From assembly GCA_029204225.1 (NCBI GenBank), contig CM055102.1, positions 19,526,688 to 19,590,687 of the forward strand: 64,000 bases of DNA, given 5' to 3'. Positions 33,661-46,900 of the stretch are shown here, in pieces. Position numbers and translations under genes: made by a program. How positions within the stretch are numbered: the first letter of the stretch is position 1; each line of letters starts with the position of its first letter. Source of the DNA: Diphasiastrum complanatum. Lineage: Eukaryota; Streptophyta; Lycopodiopsida; Lycopodiales; Lycopodiaceae. The notes beneath the pieces were generated by a model. That model saw only the letters and a program-made list of their open reading frames with translations. It ran no database searches and was not told the origin of the DNA.

Positions 33661-35894
33661 CTGGTGTTCATCACAGGACACCACATGGACTATGGTGGGG
33701 AAGAAGGCCCAATCTGATGCACGTTCAGATCTTTGGGTGTGTCACTTATGCACACGTTCCATATAAGCTTTGAAAGAAGCTTGATGAGAAAGTCGAACAA
33801 GGATACCTAATCGAGTATGACAATCATTTGTCATACTACATAATCTACATGCCAGATACCAACCAAGTGAAGACCGTTAGAGATGTCAAGTTCGATGAAA
33901 CCAGGCCAATGATGATTTTGTCAGCTATGAAGTATTAGGAAAGCAATACTACGACCTGCTGACCATGACAGAGGGAACATACCCCAAACACTCAGAAAAA
34001 GATGTTCGGATCGCACATCAGTTGAGCGACGAATACGAAGAAAAGTCCATAGGCCTGTCTATAACTAGAATGCCAGTAAACTACAATGGTTCCGCACTTA
34101 GCCGAAGAGATAAAGGCAAAGGTATTGAATTACCTAAAGAATCCCCTAGGAGATTGACAAGAGAACGAAGAGCACCAGCCAGATTCGTGCTAGGAAGCTC
34201 GACTTTAACATCTGAAGAGTTCTGCGGATTCAATGGCGAACCGCAAACCTACACAGAAGCCATCAACAATCCAAACAAGGACAAATGGGTGCAAGCCATG
34301 AACGAGGAGATCGAATCCATGAAGAAGAACGAGGTATGGATGTTGCAACCAATACCAGATAAGCGAAAAATCATGCAATGCAAATGGGTATACAAATTGA
34401 AGTACGGACCGAATGGAAATGTGTCTAGATATAGGGCCAGACTTGTAGCGAAGGGCTTCTCTCAGAAGTACGGTATCGATTACACTGAGACCTTCTCTCC
34501 AGTAGTCAAGCATGCGTCCCTATGTTTACTGTTTGCATATGCAGCCGCTTATGACCTAAGGATCCACATAGTGGATGAGAAAACCACGTTCTTACATGGT
34601 GAATTAGACAAAGAAGTCTACATGGACCAACCTCCCAGTTACATTTGCACGTCACTTGCCACCTACACCTATCGAATGCACAAGAGCATCTACAGTTTGA
34701 AGAAATCTGCATGGCAATGGTACAAGAAGAAGGATCATGCTCTACGATCATTGGGTTTCCAACCACTGATGGCCGATTACAATGTATACGTAAAGGTCAC
34801 AGATGGGGAGATCATAATCGTTGCTGTCTACGTGGATGACACATTGATTCAATGCAGAAGCGAAGGGCGGATTGCACAAGTGAAGAGCGACATCTCGAAA
34901 CATTTTGCGATAACAGACCTAGGAGAAGCCATATGCTACCTAGGCTTGCAAATCGACCATGACTATGATGAAAGAAATACCTTCATCGGTCCAAGTACAT
35001 CCAAAAGATCCTAGATGATTTTGGGATGACAGATTGTAAAGGGACCAACACATGCTTGTAGGAACAATTCTAACGAACGAAGATGGTCTGAAAACCGACG
35101 AAGAGAAGGAGGCCATACAACACACGTCTTACAGGAGGATAATTGGATCGCTGATGTATCTAGCAGATAACACACGCTCCAACATTGCTTATGTCATGTT
35201 TAGGTTGAGCCAATTCAACGTGAACCCATGTCCTATACATTGGAAGATTGCCAAGCGAATCCTACAGTAACTTCAGAAAATGAAGGATTTCGGGCTGTGT
35301 TGCTCCCATGATGCCGAATTCCAATTGCACTTCTACAACATCGATGCAAGTTGGGCATCACTCAAGGACGATTGTAAAAGCGTCTCAGGAGGGTACACCA
35401 TTGCAGCAAAGGCATCCATTCTCTAGGTTAGCAAGATGTAGGCCATCATCGCTTAGTCATCTTACAAAGCAGAATATGTCGTAGCTGCCAAGATGGCCAA
35501 CGAGATCACATGGCTCAGATAGTTCCTCGACAGACTGGGTGAAATTACCAATGAGCCTCTAATTATGCAAATGGACAATACATCTGCCATACACTTGACA
35601 AAGAATCTCGTGTTTCATTCAAGGACGAAACACATTGCAGTCAAATATCATTTGATAAGGGACCTAGTTGAGAGGAACGAATTGAAAACCACCTTCATTG
35701 GAACAAAGCAGATGGTAGCCGATATCTTAACTAAGCCCTTAGACAAGGGGATGTTCGAAAGGCAGAGGATGAGTCTAAGAATCGTAAAGCTACCACGCTT
35801 TGAGAGAGAGTTGAAGAAGCTTAATGTTTCTAGCCACAGAGCTTTAATAGCTTTTGAGTTCACGTCTGCAGAAATGCACGGAAAGGACCAATAG
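33661..35894 (+). pseudogene. Second plus-strand Copia: integrase end, RT, RNase H
   Basis: It starts inside the integrase C-terminus (LMHVQIFGCVTYAHVPYK) and DTNQVKTVRDVKFDE. A 350-codon open stretch at 33965-35014 covers the linker and most of RT: QAMNEEIESMKKNEVWML, CKWVYKLKYGPNG, VAKGFSQKYGIDYTETFSPV and VYVDDTLIQ (YVDD intact). RNase H is broken by several stops, mostly TAG, for example at 35404, 35440 and 35520. The last frame reads QMDNTSAIHLTKN, HSRTKHIAVKYH and VADILTKPLDKG. Neither end of the element is intact. Confidence 0.87.
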
Positions 35895-36309
35895 GTCTTT
35901 GTATATGTAGAAATACAAAGGAACTACCTACAGGCATAAACCGCCCCATATAATAACCACCTACATAATGGTTTTAGCGAAGGCCAAGACCTGAAGACAC
36001 AAAGGTCAAATGAACGAAGACCCGAAGTTCGAAAATCGAAGGACCTCGAAGGGGAGCCATAGGCCAAAGCAAGGCACAAAGCCATGAAGCTTGAAACACC
36101 CGAAGATTAAAAAATGGCGAATCTTCACACTCCAAGTACAAAAGAGATCAGACAAAGTACCAGGAGGAGAACCACCTCTATAGACAATGCCGACGACAAA
36201 CTGATGATAGCAAATCTATGGCAAGAGGAGATACTAAACATGTTTAGCGCTCTAGGCATCAAGCATGCCTAACAGAAAAGCAAGCATAAAGCAAAAACAC
36301 TCACCTCGC

Positions 36310-36311
<2 letters not shown>
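35895..36311 (+). other. Probable LTR remains after the second plus-strand Copia
   Basis: It lies directly downstream of pol and carries repeated CGAAG/GAAGAC words (36010-36060). No LTR edge could be fixed. No gene. Confidence 0.35.

Positions 36312-36400
<89 letters not shown>
36312..36400. repeat. (CT)n microsatellite, 89 bp
   Basis: An uninterrupted CT/TC tract. Confidence 0.98.
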
Positions 36401-36403
<3 letters not shown>

Positions 36404-36894
36404 GCATTTACATAAGACACAAAATAAGAGAGAACTCAACTTCTATTACAAATGAAATTTGAGAACATAAAATACAAAGGATTTGGCCCTTATATAATTG
36501 GGTCCAATTGCGTTGTAGTAATTTTTCAATTTCTTGCATCGATGTGTCCTTTAAGGATGAAACAATTTGTAGTAAATTTTTGTCCCGTGCGTTGGGCATG
36601 TACCGTAAATGGCCAACAACTATATTAGATGCTCTTCTTTCATGTGATGGGCTTCGCAAAATCCTCCTAAATATGTGACTAGCCCATTTTGCACAGTCTA
36701 TAGTCTTATTGCAAAGATTTTTGTGACGAGTCATGAGTAAATGGCTTTGGAGTGGCCATGCACATGTTAAAGTCCACTTATAGTGAAAGTTTACATGCCT
36801 TAAGGTAATAGATGATGTTTGTGGACAAAATCATATTAGGTGATACTTTTGAATGGAAATCAAAGATGAAGTATCTTGTTGTATATCCCCTTGT

Positions 36895-37020
<126 letters not shown>

Positions 37021-37617
37021 CTAGTTCCTAGCTGGGCAGCCAAGAAGCACCGAGTTCCTGGCTGGGTAGCCATGAACTAGTGCGGCTTCCCACATGGAGC
37101 AAATTTGTGAGCCAGTTCTTGGAAGTTGGCACTCCAGTTCCTAGTTGCGGCTGCCTAGCCAGGAACTGCTTTTTTGCACAACCAATATGAGGCACTAGTT
37201 CCAATTCGAGAAGCTGGGAAATGGCTCAAAAAAGCCTCATGTGGGTAGGCTCAGAGAGAGATCTATCTATATGACTGATAAGCATTGTGCATTGGACAAA
37301 ACATGTTATGAAAGCCTATCATCATCAAGAGCAAGATACTGGCTAGCAAGAACACTAAGCACCATCACACCACATCTTTGACTAGATCGTTAGATGGGCA
37401 CGTTGGATTGGCACATGACATCTTAAGCGTGTGCTTAATTCATCCTCAACATCAGCACTACATCCCTCAAAAGCATCCACCACTAGAAGAGGCCTTCATA
37501 TTATACATTTGTTTATTGAGTCCAAAACATGACTTTTGAAAGAGAAAGAGATATTGGAATAGGATTCCATGAGAAAATGCTCTCTCTCCCTTGTAAATAA
37601 ATTCCTTTGTATTTATT

Positions 37618-37618
<1 letters not shown>

Positions 37619-37671
<53 letters not shown>
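37619..37671. repeat. (GT)n(GA)n tract directly 5' of the AGT2 start codon
   Basis: About 8 GT and 18 GA units end one base before the ATG at 37672, so the tract should lie in the 5' UTR or core promoter. GAGA tracts near plant starts can bind BBR/BPC proteins; that role is inferred only. Confidence 0.9.
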
Positions 37672-37672
<1 letters not shown>

Positions 37673-37944
37673 TGGCGGGGATGGCAGGAGTGCTGGCGAA
37701 GTCTGTCAAGAACAGAAGCCTTTGCTCGCCATCGTTTTGCTTCTCGAGGTTGCGATCCTTCTCTTCGGTTGTCAATCAGTCTGCAGTCGCCGAGAGCGGA
37801 AAGGTTGCAGACTTGGATGTACCACCCCAGATCCCTTACTTTGATCACACTCCGCACCCCTATGCGGGTCCGAGCGCAGATGAAATACTGGAGAAGCGCA
37901 AACGCTTTTTGAATCCTGCGATGTTTCTCTACTACAAGAAGCCC
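37672..37944 (+). CDS. AGT2: AGT2 exon 1 (presequence and N-terminal arm)
   Basis: 91 codons. The targeting part contains [20 protein letters not shown], then [20 protein letters not shown] and FLYYKKP. The donor is GTGAGT at 37945, phase 0. The ATG at 37672 opens the targeting peptide; a second Met four codons in is possible. Confidence 0.9.
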
Positions 37945-40900
37945 GTGAGTGAAATGTCATGTGCAAGAACTGCAAAGTTTGATTCTCAAATTGACATGAA
38001 CTGCCAAATTTGAGTTTGTGTGTTTATTGTTTGAACTATCCGATCATAGTTGATGAGCGCATGCTCGTAGTCGGAGTGCAACAAGAAAGAGCCAAGCTTA
38101 GTAGAGTCGTGAATCTCATTTTGCTTTTTGTGGATTCTCTCCATAATCTATAGATTTATCCCAAAAGCGTTACTCATTGATTACATTCTACTTTGGCAAA
38201 CTATTTATGCGCAAAAAATTGAGCCCCTTTCTATAACAAATCATATGTACATGATTTACCTTTCATAGAAATAGGCGTTAATATTTTCAAGGCCGTTAAG
38301 AAAATCTGTGTAGAAGCTATACACAAAGCATCCATGCAAATTATAATGTTTTTCAGCTGAAAAGTGGGGAGTTAAGCATTCTTGGAAAAAAGAAGTTTAT
38401 GTATTGGGGGAATGAATTTTCCAGGAACCTTATTTATTTTGTATTTTGTACTTTTCTTTCGAATGAGGGGTCTTTCCACTCGGGAATCATGCCATTAAAG
38501 ATGGTGAGGTCGTTTGGCTGAGCCATTTTCATGACTGATGACTAAGTGGAAATGGAAATGATGGCACAAGCCACCCTTCTTCTCTCTATAGGAGTGGGAT
38601 CATGTTACGAGCTCGTAACCAGTGCCGAACCCTAGAGAACACAGATAGGTCAGATACCACAGTCAGGGTCGTGTCCAGCGTACATGACCAACAGGGCAAG
38701 ACAGTGTGAGTAGTGTGCCCCAGCACGGTCCATAGCCATGGCGGGCCTAACACAGCCTAGGGACCCTGTCAGCAGGATAGGGCTCCCAGTTGGGTCCCGA
38801 CGTGCAGTCGGCCACGTCAGTGCCACGTGGCCGACACTTGGCAGTAGCATGCTACCAATTCTCACACTGGGCTAGGAGGGGCTTACTCTATATTAGGGAG
38901 TAGGCAAGGTTGGGTGGATCAGTTAGTGTTTGCCCTACTGTGGTGTTAGGATCTATTACACTGGTATCAGAGCCATCTCCATCCTAGGGAGTTCAGGACA
39001 ACAGTAGAGAAAGCTATCAGAAGATAGGAAAGATTTCTCAGATTCTCAGGAAAGAATTGAGGAGGAAAATCGCTGTAGGAACAGCTTTCAAATCCTTGAA
39101 ATTTGCTGGGAATTTACAGTTGTTTGAGGCACAATCCCTTGTACAGGCTCAGCGCTGAAGGTAGCTCTCTTTCAATTCCGAAGATGACCACTCCTCAGGG
39201 ACCTGATCAAATCCCGGAGAGAGGCTTCGACGAACTTGAAACAGAAGCCTTGGCTTACAGAAAAGGGAAGGAACCCATGGAAGTGGAAGAACAGGAACAG
39301 TTCGCCGAAGAACTCGACGAACTGGTTACCAAGGAGCAGTTTCTCCAATTGGTAACAGAAGTGGATGAACTGAAGTTGGCATTAGCCAATTTCAAGTCCA
39401 GTGTGGACGACTCGTTTGCTGAACTAAAAAACTTGATTTTGAGTTCCGCAAAAGGAAGCCTTCCCTCCACTTCTCAGTTATCCCCTTCTCCACTCCCATC
39501 AGTTTCGGGTGAGACTTTACGGTCTCACCCCAGTATTTTTAAAGATTTAAAACCTCCTACTTTTAATGGGGAAGAGAAGGATAGAAATGCAGATATTCTA
39601 CAAACCTTCCTCAACAAATGGAAGAACATTCATGCTCTTAAACAGACCCCTGACCATTTGCAAGCTCTTGAGGCCAAGCTTTCCTTAGGGCCTATGGCCT
39701 ATAAGTGGTGGTTAAATCTCTAGGAGACTGGGCAGACTCCCCGGTCATGGAAAGCTTTTGAAGAAGCTTTCCTAAGAGAATTTCTACCAGAAAATGAACT
39801 TGATAGAGCCTGGGAAGGAACAGTAAATGGACAAGTTCCTCATCCAATATATCTCGCGGTATCGAGAAGCAATTTTAAAGATTAAAAATATGGATGACTA
39901 TCAGAAAATTAGGGGATTTGTCCGTGGCCTCAAAGATGAATATAAAGTAGAGGTCTAGAGAAACTCGCCTACTACCCTTGAGCAAGCTCTCAGATATGCT
40001 CAAATCTATGATGATTCAGTGGGTAGGAAGAGAGCGAGACAACAACCACTTTCTGAGCAGCCTCCTCAGAAAGACTTTCAATATAAAAAGAAATTTTTAA
40101 AAAGAAAGAAAGAAGATAAATTTAAAAGTGAAGCTCCTCAGAAACGCCCTTCACTCATACAGCCCTTAAAACCAGATGATTTTGAGAAAGCCAAACAAGA
40201 ACGTTTGTGCTTTGTGTGTATGGGCAAGGGACACACAGTCAGACAGTGTCCCAAGGGGCCTTTCACTAAAAAAGATAAGAAAGATAAAAAACAAGTTCAT
40301 CTTGTTCAGACTGTATGTTTCCCCAGTGACTCGGCAGCTTCCGAGATCAAAGTGTATCATGAAGATCATGAACACTGTTGCCAGCTGACCTCTGCAATGC
40401 TAGCGAGACCCTTCAGCTTTGGGCCGCATGACCTAGTACGTATGCATGGGAAAGTTGGTAACCAGTCAGTAAGAGTCATGGTTGATGATGGGGCAATCCA
40501 TAATTTCATCAATCACACCCTGGTTAAAAAGCTTAAACTACCAGAAGTACCTAGTCAGCATAGGTACATAGTTTTATTAGCTAAGGGTGAAGATAAAAAA
40601 ATATGGGAAACTATGGTAAGTAAGTTAAATCTTGGTATTCAGGGGTACCAAGATGAAATAAACTTTCAGATAATGCACCTGGATCGAATAGACATTGTTC
40701 TCGGGAGAGATTGGCTCTACAGTTTAGGACCTTCCCTCAACAGAAACTATCAGGAGAACACCCTCAGCTTTCAGCATAAAGGCCGAGAGATCCAGTTGCA
40801 TGGGGAGCATGATGTTCCCGACAGCCCTATGGTCTACAGTTCAGAGCTCTGTCAGCTAATCGGAGACGAAGACCATCAGGTATTCTTATGTGACTTTCAG

Positions 40901-43900
40901 TTTATTCTTGAAGTTTCTATTTCCAGTTCTATTCAGCAGAAAATCAGTAAATTAGAAACTTTATTGTCTAAATTTAAAGATGTTTTTCCTGAAGATTTAC
41001 CACATGGTTTACCACCTAGCAGAGAGGTAGATCATGTAATAAACCTAGTACTAGGTACGACACCTGTTTCTAAACCTCCGTATCGGGTCAGCCGAACAGA
41101 GGATGAAGAAATAACTAGGCAGTTAACAGCTTATCTTGGGAAAGGCCAAATTCAGACCAGTAGTTCACCATGGGCCTCACCAGTCCTATTGGTGAAAAAG
41201 AAAGAGGGGTCTATGCGTCTTTGCGTAGATTACAGAGCCCTCAATAAAGTCACAATTAAGAATAAATACCCTATGCCTCGGGCAGACGAGTTGTTTGATT
41301 AACTCGACGGGGCTAAGTTTTTCAGTAAAATAGACCTCAGATCGGGAACCCTCAAATCAAGAGTGTGTGCTAAGTTGTCTCCAAGGTATTGTGGTGCCTT
41401 TACCATCAGTAGGAGACTAGGCGAGGTCACCTATGAACTAGAACTCCCACACAGCAGTAAGGTGTTTCCAGTCTTTCATGTAAGTCAGTTACGAAAAGCC
41501 TTAACCAAATCAGACAATCTGGTAGGGGACAGTGTTCTAGTTCTCCCATTGGATCCTCAACAACCTCCACATGAACCAGAGGAGATTCTTGATAGTAGAG
41601 AGACGCAGACTCGTCATACTCTATACTGAGAATATCTGGTTAAGTGGAATGATCAGCCTGTTGAGAATGCCACTTGGGAAAGAGGCAGCGTCCTTCGCAA
41701 GATTTTTCCAGACTTTGTCTTAGAGGACCAAGACGGTTCTTAAGGGGGAGGGAGTGTTACGAGCTCGTAACCAGTGCCGAACCCTAGAGAACACAGATAG
41801 GTCAGATACCACAGTCAGGGTTGTGTCCAGCGTACATGACCAACAGGGCAAGACAGTGTGAGTAGTGTGCCCCAGCACGGTCCATAGCCATGGCGGGCCT
41901 AACACAGCCTAGGGACCTTGTCAGCAGGATAGGGCTCCCAGTTGGGTCCCGACGTGCAGTCGGCCACGTCAGTGCCACGTGGCCGACACTTGGCAGTAGC
42001 ATGCTACCAATTCTCACACTGGGCTAGGAGGGGCTTACTCTATATCAGGGAGTAGGCAAGGTTGGGTGGATCAGTTAGTGTTTGCCCTACTGTGGTGTTA
42101 GGATCTATTACAGATCAGATATGACTTATTTCTCTCCTCTCTCTCCCCCAGTGTGGGGACATCACACACACACTCTCTCTCTCTCTCTGTGCGGACTGTC
42201 TATAACTCAATCTACCCTTTCTCTCTCTAAAAGAGTGAGTACCACCCACATATGACTTGTCTCTTTGTTTCTTTCTAGTGCAGAGAATCAGGATCACCCA
42301 TTGGCTTTCTTACTCCACGTTGGGGACATCTCTTATGGCATGTTTTATGAAACGTTTTGAGCACTTTTGTGTAGCCTTCTACATCTTTATGACCTCAAGC
42401 TGTAATGACTAATTTCTACAAATGAATGCACTTCAGAAATACAAGGGCACATCTCAAAGGAATCGTTTTCTTGTTCTTTGGGGCCAAAGCAAGTTGTACT
42501 GCATTTAGGAGGATTTAGAATATACGATTTGGCAACAATGGTAATTAGAGCTGAAAATGATAGCTGGAAGATCTAAATCTTAGTATCGATTTATCGAGTA
42601 GAATGAACTGTGTTTTAACATACATGGGCCTCATGGTGCTATGATTGAAATTAAGTTTATCTGTAAGTCTAGTATACATTTTTCATTTTTTGACTGCAAT
42701 TCAACTGATGGTGTTAGAACTGTCTTTTATTTCGATCGGTATACTTCTTGGAAACTTTCTAGTGAATTTACCTGTCTGGATACCGCCTAACCTGCTTTTT
42801 AGTTCGTGTATTTTTTTGAATTACGTTTGAAGTTGTAGGTTGCAATTCACCTGTTCTGCTAGCTGTTCGCAGGTAAACATTGTGGAAGGAAAAATGCAAT
42901 ATCTATATGATGAGACTGGTCGGCGCTACTTGGATGCATTTGCAGGCATTGTTACTGTTTCAGTGGGGCATTGCCACCCAGAAGTGGTCGGTGCTGTTGT
43001 AAGACAGACACAGCTCCTGCAGCATACAACCACTATTTATCTGCATCATGCTGTGGCAGATTATGCCGAAGCTCTGGTACAGCGAATGCCGGGAGATCTA
43101 AAGGTAAACTATGAAATCTTTAAATTTTTCGGTGGAGCTTTCTATTGTCTTTGCTTCAACTCTTAATTAATATTTCCTTAGCAGTCTTTATCAAAATCTT
43201 TTATTGAAGGTAATTATCCTGGTGCACAACGTAATACTACAATCAGGCTAGTTTGGGTTTTGAATTGGGAAGTTTAAGTGTTGACATATGTTCAGTTTTA
43301 GGATAATCAGATGCTGAACGGATGGCAGCTAGTTACAAGCATATTTTGGATAGCAACTTGAGATTCATGCTCCATGTTTTATTTGACATGTAGATCTTAT
43401 GGTTTGGGCCTTGAGGACCGATCATATATTTGTTACAGGCTATTGTGGCTATTCATGCATAGTACCTTGGGCTTTGGCCGCTAATAATTTGATATCACAC
43501 CTTATGCATTGGGCACTTGTGCCCCTAGGCCTATGAGACTCATTATTCTCTGTTGATTGATTGCAGAGTAGCTCTTAACTTAGATCATTTTAATTTTATT
43601 TTAGCATCAATCTCCTACTTAGGTAGCTTAGCTGACTTTCAAAAGGGTTCTGCGGACGGCATTGATTGTTTCTCAGTGCTTTGTCATTGTATTTGGATTC
43701 TCCTTTCTAGTATGTGTTTGTTATGTGATATTTTGCTTATAACTTGATACAGAGCACTTCTTTGGCACAAAGGGATTGGGTGCTAGCTTCTATAGTGTTT
43801 AGATCCATCTTTATGGAGGGTGCTTATATACTTTTCAATTTTTGAGTTTTGAGGAGGAAATCAATTTTTTTTCTTTATGCTGACGGTTTCTCTTTAGCAT

Positions 43901-46900
43901 TTGGATTTCCATTTTGTTTGGATCTTTGGATTCCTCTGTACTAGGCACCCAAGAACATGCATTTTTTTTTCTCTGCGTCTGTAGAAAGGTTGTCTCTTAA
44001 AGCTTTATTCAATTTTACTCTTGGGTGATTTTGATCTTCCTATAGGAGGGCACTCTTAGTGCATTTTACATATCTTCATTTTGTTATGTAGAAGAGTGAT
44101 AGATTGAATATATGAATATTGTATCAATGAAGCATACATGATCATAATAGACATAATCAAGCAATCTCCCACAAAGAATAGCCAGGAGCATATGATATAA
44201 TCAATGGCTAAAGCCTTAAAAGCAATATCAAAGTGTTTTCCCACGAAAAGCCCAAGCAGTATCAATAAGCTGAACAATCAGTTAATCACTAATGTCTAAA
44301 TGATAGCCCTATATATACTATCTAGAGTCCCTTCTTGGAACCTTTTAGTGATAAGGGCAAGTTAGGGTACTTGGGTTCCATAGAGACATGCCTCTAATGG
44401 GAACTGGCCCAGTACCTAAAGGTATACTAGTTAGTGGCTATTTTCAGTATGTAACTAGAAGTTAGTCTCGAGATTTCCATTTTAGTTTTACGGTTTTTTG
44501 TTTTAATCGGGAATTGACTTGCTATCAATGTTATGTCGGGCATGTGTCCTGTAATTGGCTACTTGGACTAGTTCGGTAGCCACTCGTATAATATTAATGT
44601 AGTGTAATTTCTACGGTACTTGCTATACCAGGGGGCTTGTCTCGAGTTTGTAAATAGGGCCTTTTGCTACTTTATACAGGCCTTTGCTAGTTGGACAAGT
44701 GGTAGACTAATCTAGTGACGCTTGTCGACCCTGTGGAATTCAGGGCTCCTAGTTAGGTGAGACATGTCAAGCCCATTTAGATTGGGGCTTATACCAATGT
44801 ATTCAGCTTTCCTTTGTAATTTGAAGAATCTCGTTGCTTTTTTGTGACTTTCAACGTATGGTATCAGAGAGAGAGATTTTTGAGGAACATGCATTCTGAT
44901 TTTCAGAAGGTGTTTTTGAAAGAATATTAAGAATCCAGATTCAGTGCCCATCTACAGTGGTCAGCACTCAATTTTTTCTTATGTTCCAAAGCCTGATTTG
45001 GAGGGTTTATGTACCTGATTTCTGAAGCTTCAGCGCCGAGTGCACTTTGTTTGCAGGTTCAGTGCCTTGTTTCAGCACTCAAGTGGAGGATCTGTCTGCA
45101 CGCTGTTTTCAGCACCCAGCTGTGACAGATCTGGATTCTGTTTCAGCACTTCAGTGAAGTTTCAGCTTCTTGTTTGAGGCTCTAGCACTTGTTTTTTAAC
45201 GCTTCTGTGAATCTGCACCCTGTCTCCTGAATCTGTGCTTCAGAAATAGGCCTTGCTGGCACAGCATACCATCAAATCTGCATCTGATTTTCTGATTTTC
45301 AGATTTTCTATTTGCTGAAGCATTTTCACAGTCCTTAGATCATGGCAAAATAGTTAACAGTTCTTGGAGTTTTGTTCAGTGAAGACAGATTGGATGTTAT
45401 GAATTACTCTTAATGGAGTTCCATGATTAAGAACCTGTTGATAGCTAAAGGTCTGTGGGAAGTGGTCTCTAGTGAGGAAGATGGCCCTCCTGGTCCGCCT
45501 AGACCTGGTACTTCGGCTGCTCTTGCACCTTTAGATGATCAAAAGAAGTGGGACAGAAGAGATGCTCAAGCTCAGTAAAAGCAAATATCCAGATTGCAGC
45601 CTTGTGAGTGCTTCAACAATTTTTTTGTCAAAATTCAGCCCTACATGTGTTGGATTTTCAGTCAAGTGAATGGTTCATTGATGGTGGTGCCACAAGGCCC
45701 AAGATTTCAAGAAAAGATGCATTCGCTAATCCGAAAACCATCAACGATGGCAACAAAGTTCAGTGTGCTGACAACTCGTATCTTACCAAAGGTGTTGGTG
45801 TTATATCTTTCATTCTGCCCAATGGGGAAGAAAAGTACATCAAAGATGTACTTTACCTTTTCTAGGAATGAAGAAAAGTCTCATTCCTGTTCCTACTATT
45901 GTCAAACAAGGTTTGACTGTTAATGAAGAGAAATGTCTTGTCAAAGATCCTTTTAAATCTTACAAGATTGTTGCTTCTGGAATTGCGAAAGATGGCTTGT
46001 TAAGATTGGGTATTTATGCAAGAAGAACTCCATCAGCTTGTCTTAGCACAACTGCTACTCCTTTTATGGATCTTGTAGAGCTTTGGCATGCCAGGCATGA
46101 TCACATAAGCTTTGAGAATTTGAAGATGCTGAAGAAACATGAGATGATTGAAAACTTTCCGCATATCGAGCAACCTCATGGGCATACATGTGAAGGTTCT
46201 ATACTTGGCAAGTTTCATAGGAAGACATTTAAATCCTTAAGATAAGTTAGTTAGAGATGATCAAAAGCTATATAGTGATGTTGTTGGTCCAATGAAGAAA
46301 ACTTGTATTGTAGGTTGCAAGTATTTTGTGTTGTTCATTGACTATTTTTCTCGCTTTACAATGATCTATTCCATGAAAGAAAATTTTGAAGATTTTTTGC
46401 ATTTCAAGAATTTCTTAGCTATGGTTGAAAATCATTCAGCACGAATTGAAGACTCTTCGTACTAATAGAGGGGGGGAAGCCCAATGCATTTAGTACGTAC
46501 TTGTAGAGCAAAGCTATTAAGCATAAAATCTAGAGCACTATTAGAACTTAGGTTTGATCATTACTTATCAATAATCAATGTTAGATAATAGATTATATTA
46601 GTGTTAGGTAGTAGAATCTTGATTATTGTGTGATTAGTAATTACTGTGAGATTAGTGTTAAATTTAGGGTTTAGAGAGCGTAGAGACGATGTTGAGGGAC
46701 GTTACATGAGTCTTGACTATCAATGTACTATGCGGTATGGATCATGTCAATAGGTGGGGCTTGGGAGTTACCTATGAACCATGACAATAGGTGGAATTTG
46801 AGAGTTCTAACTCCCGAGTCAAATTCAAGATTGATCGTTGAGTAATTATAATCTACATTGAATTTAAATGTTTAAAAAGCACTTGTTTTTGCCATATTAG

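Larger units (their letters stand above)
38603..42112 (+). mobile_element. Young, internally deleted Ty3/Gypsy chromovirus in AGT2 intron 1 (3510 bp)
   Basis: LTRs of 358 bp each (38603-38960 and 41755-42112) are flanked by a perfect GATCA duplication (38598-38602 and 42113-42117). They differ at only 3 sites, all C/T, about 0.8%. The PBS CTGGTATCAGAGC follows the first LTR and the PPT AAGGGGGAGGGAG precedes the second. Gag, zinc knuckle, protease and the start of RT are present. RT then jumps at about 41346 to the integrase C-terminus and chromodomain, so the RT core, RNase H and most of integrase are missing. It is non-autonomous and inserted in the same direction as the gene. Confidence 0.95.

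Noticed and set aside
38650-38865. 71-codon minus-strand frame present in both Gypsy LTRs
   Set aside because: It is duplicated only because the LTR is; no homology and no codon-level signal.
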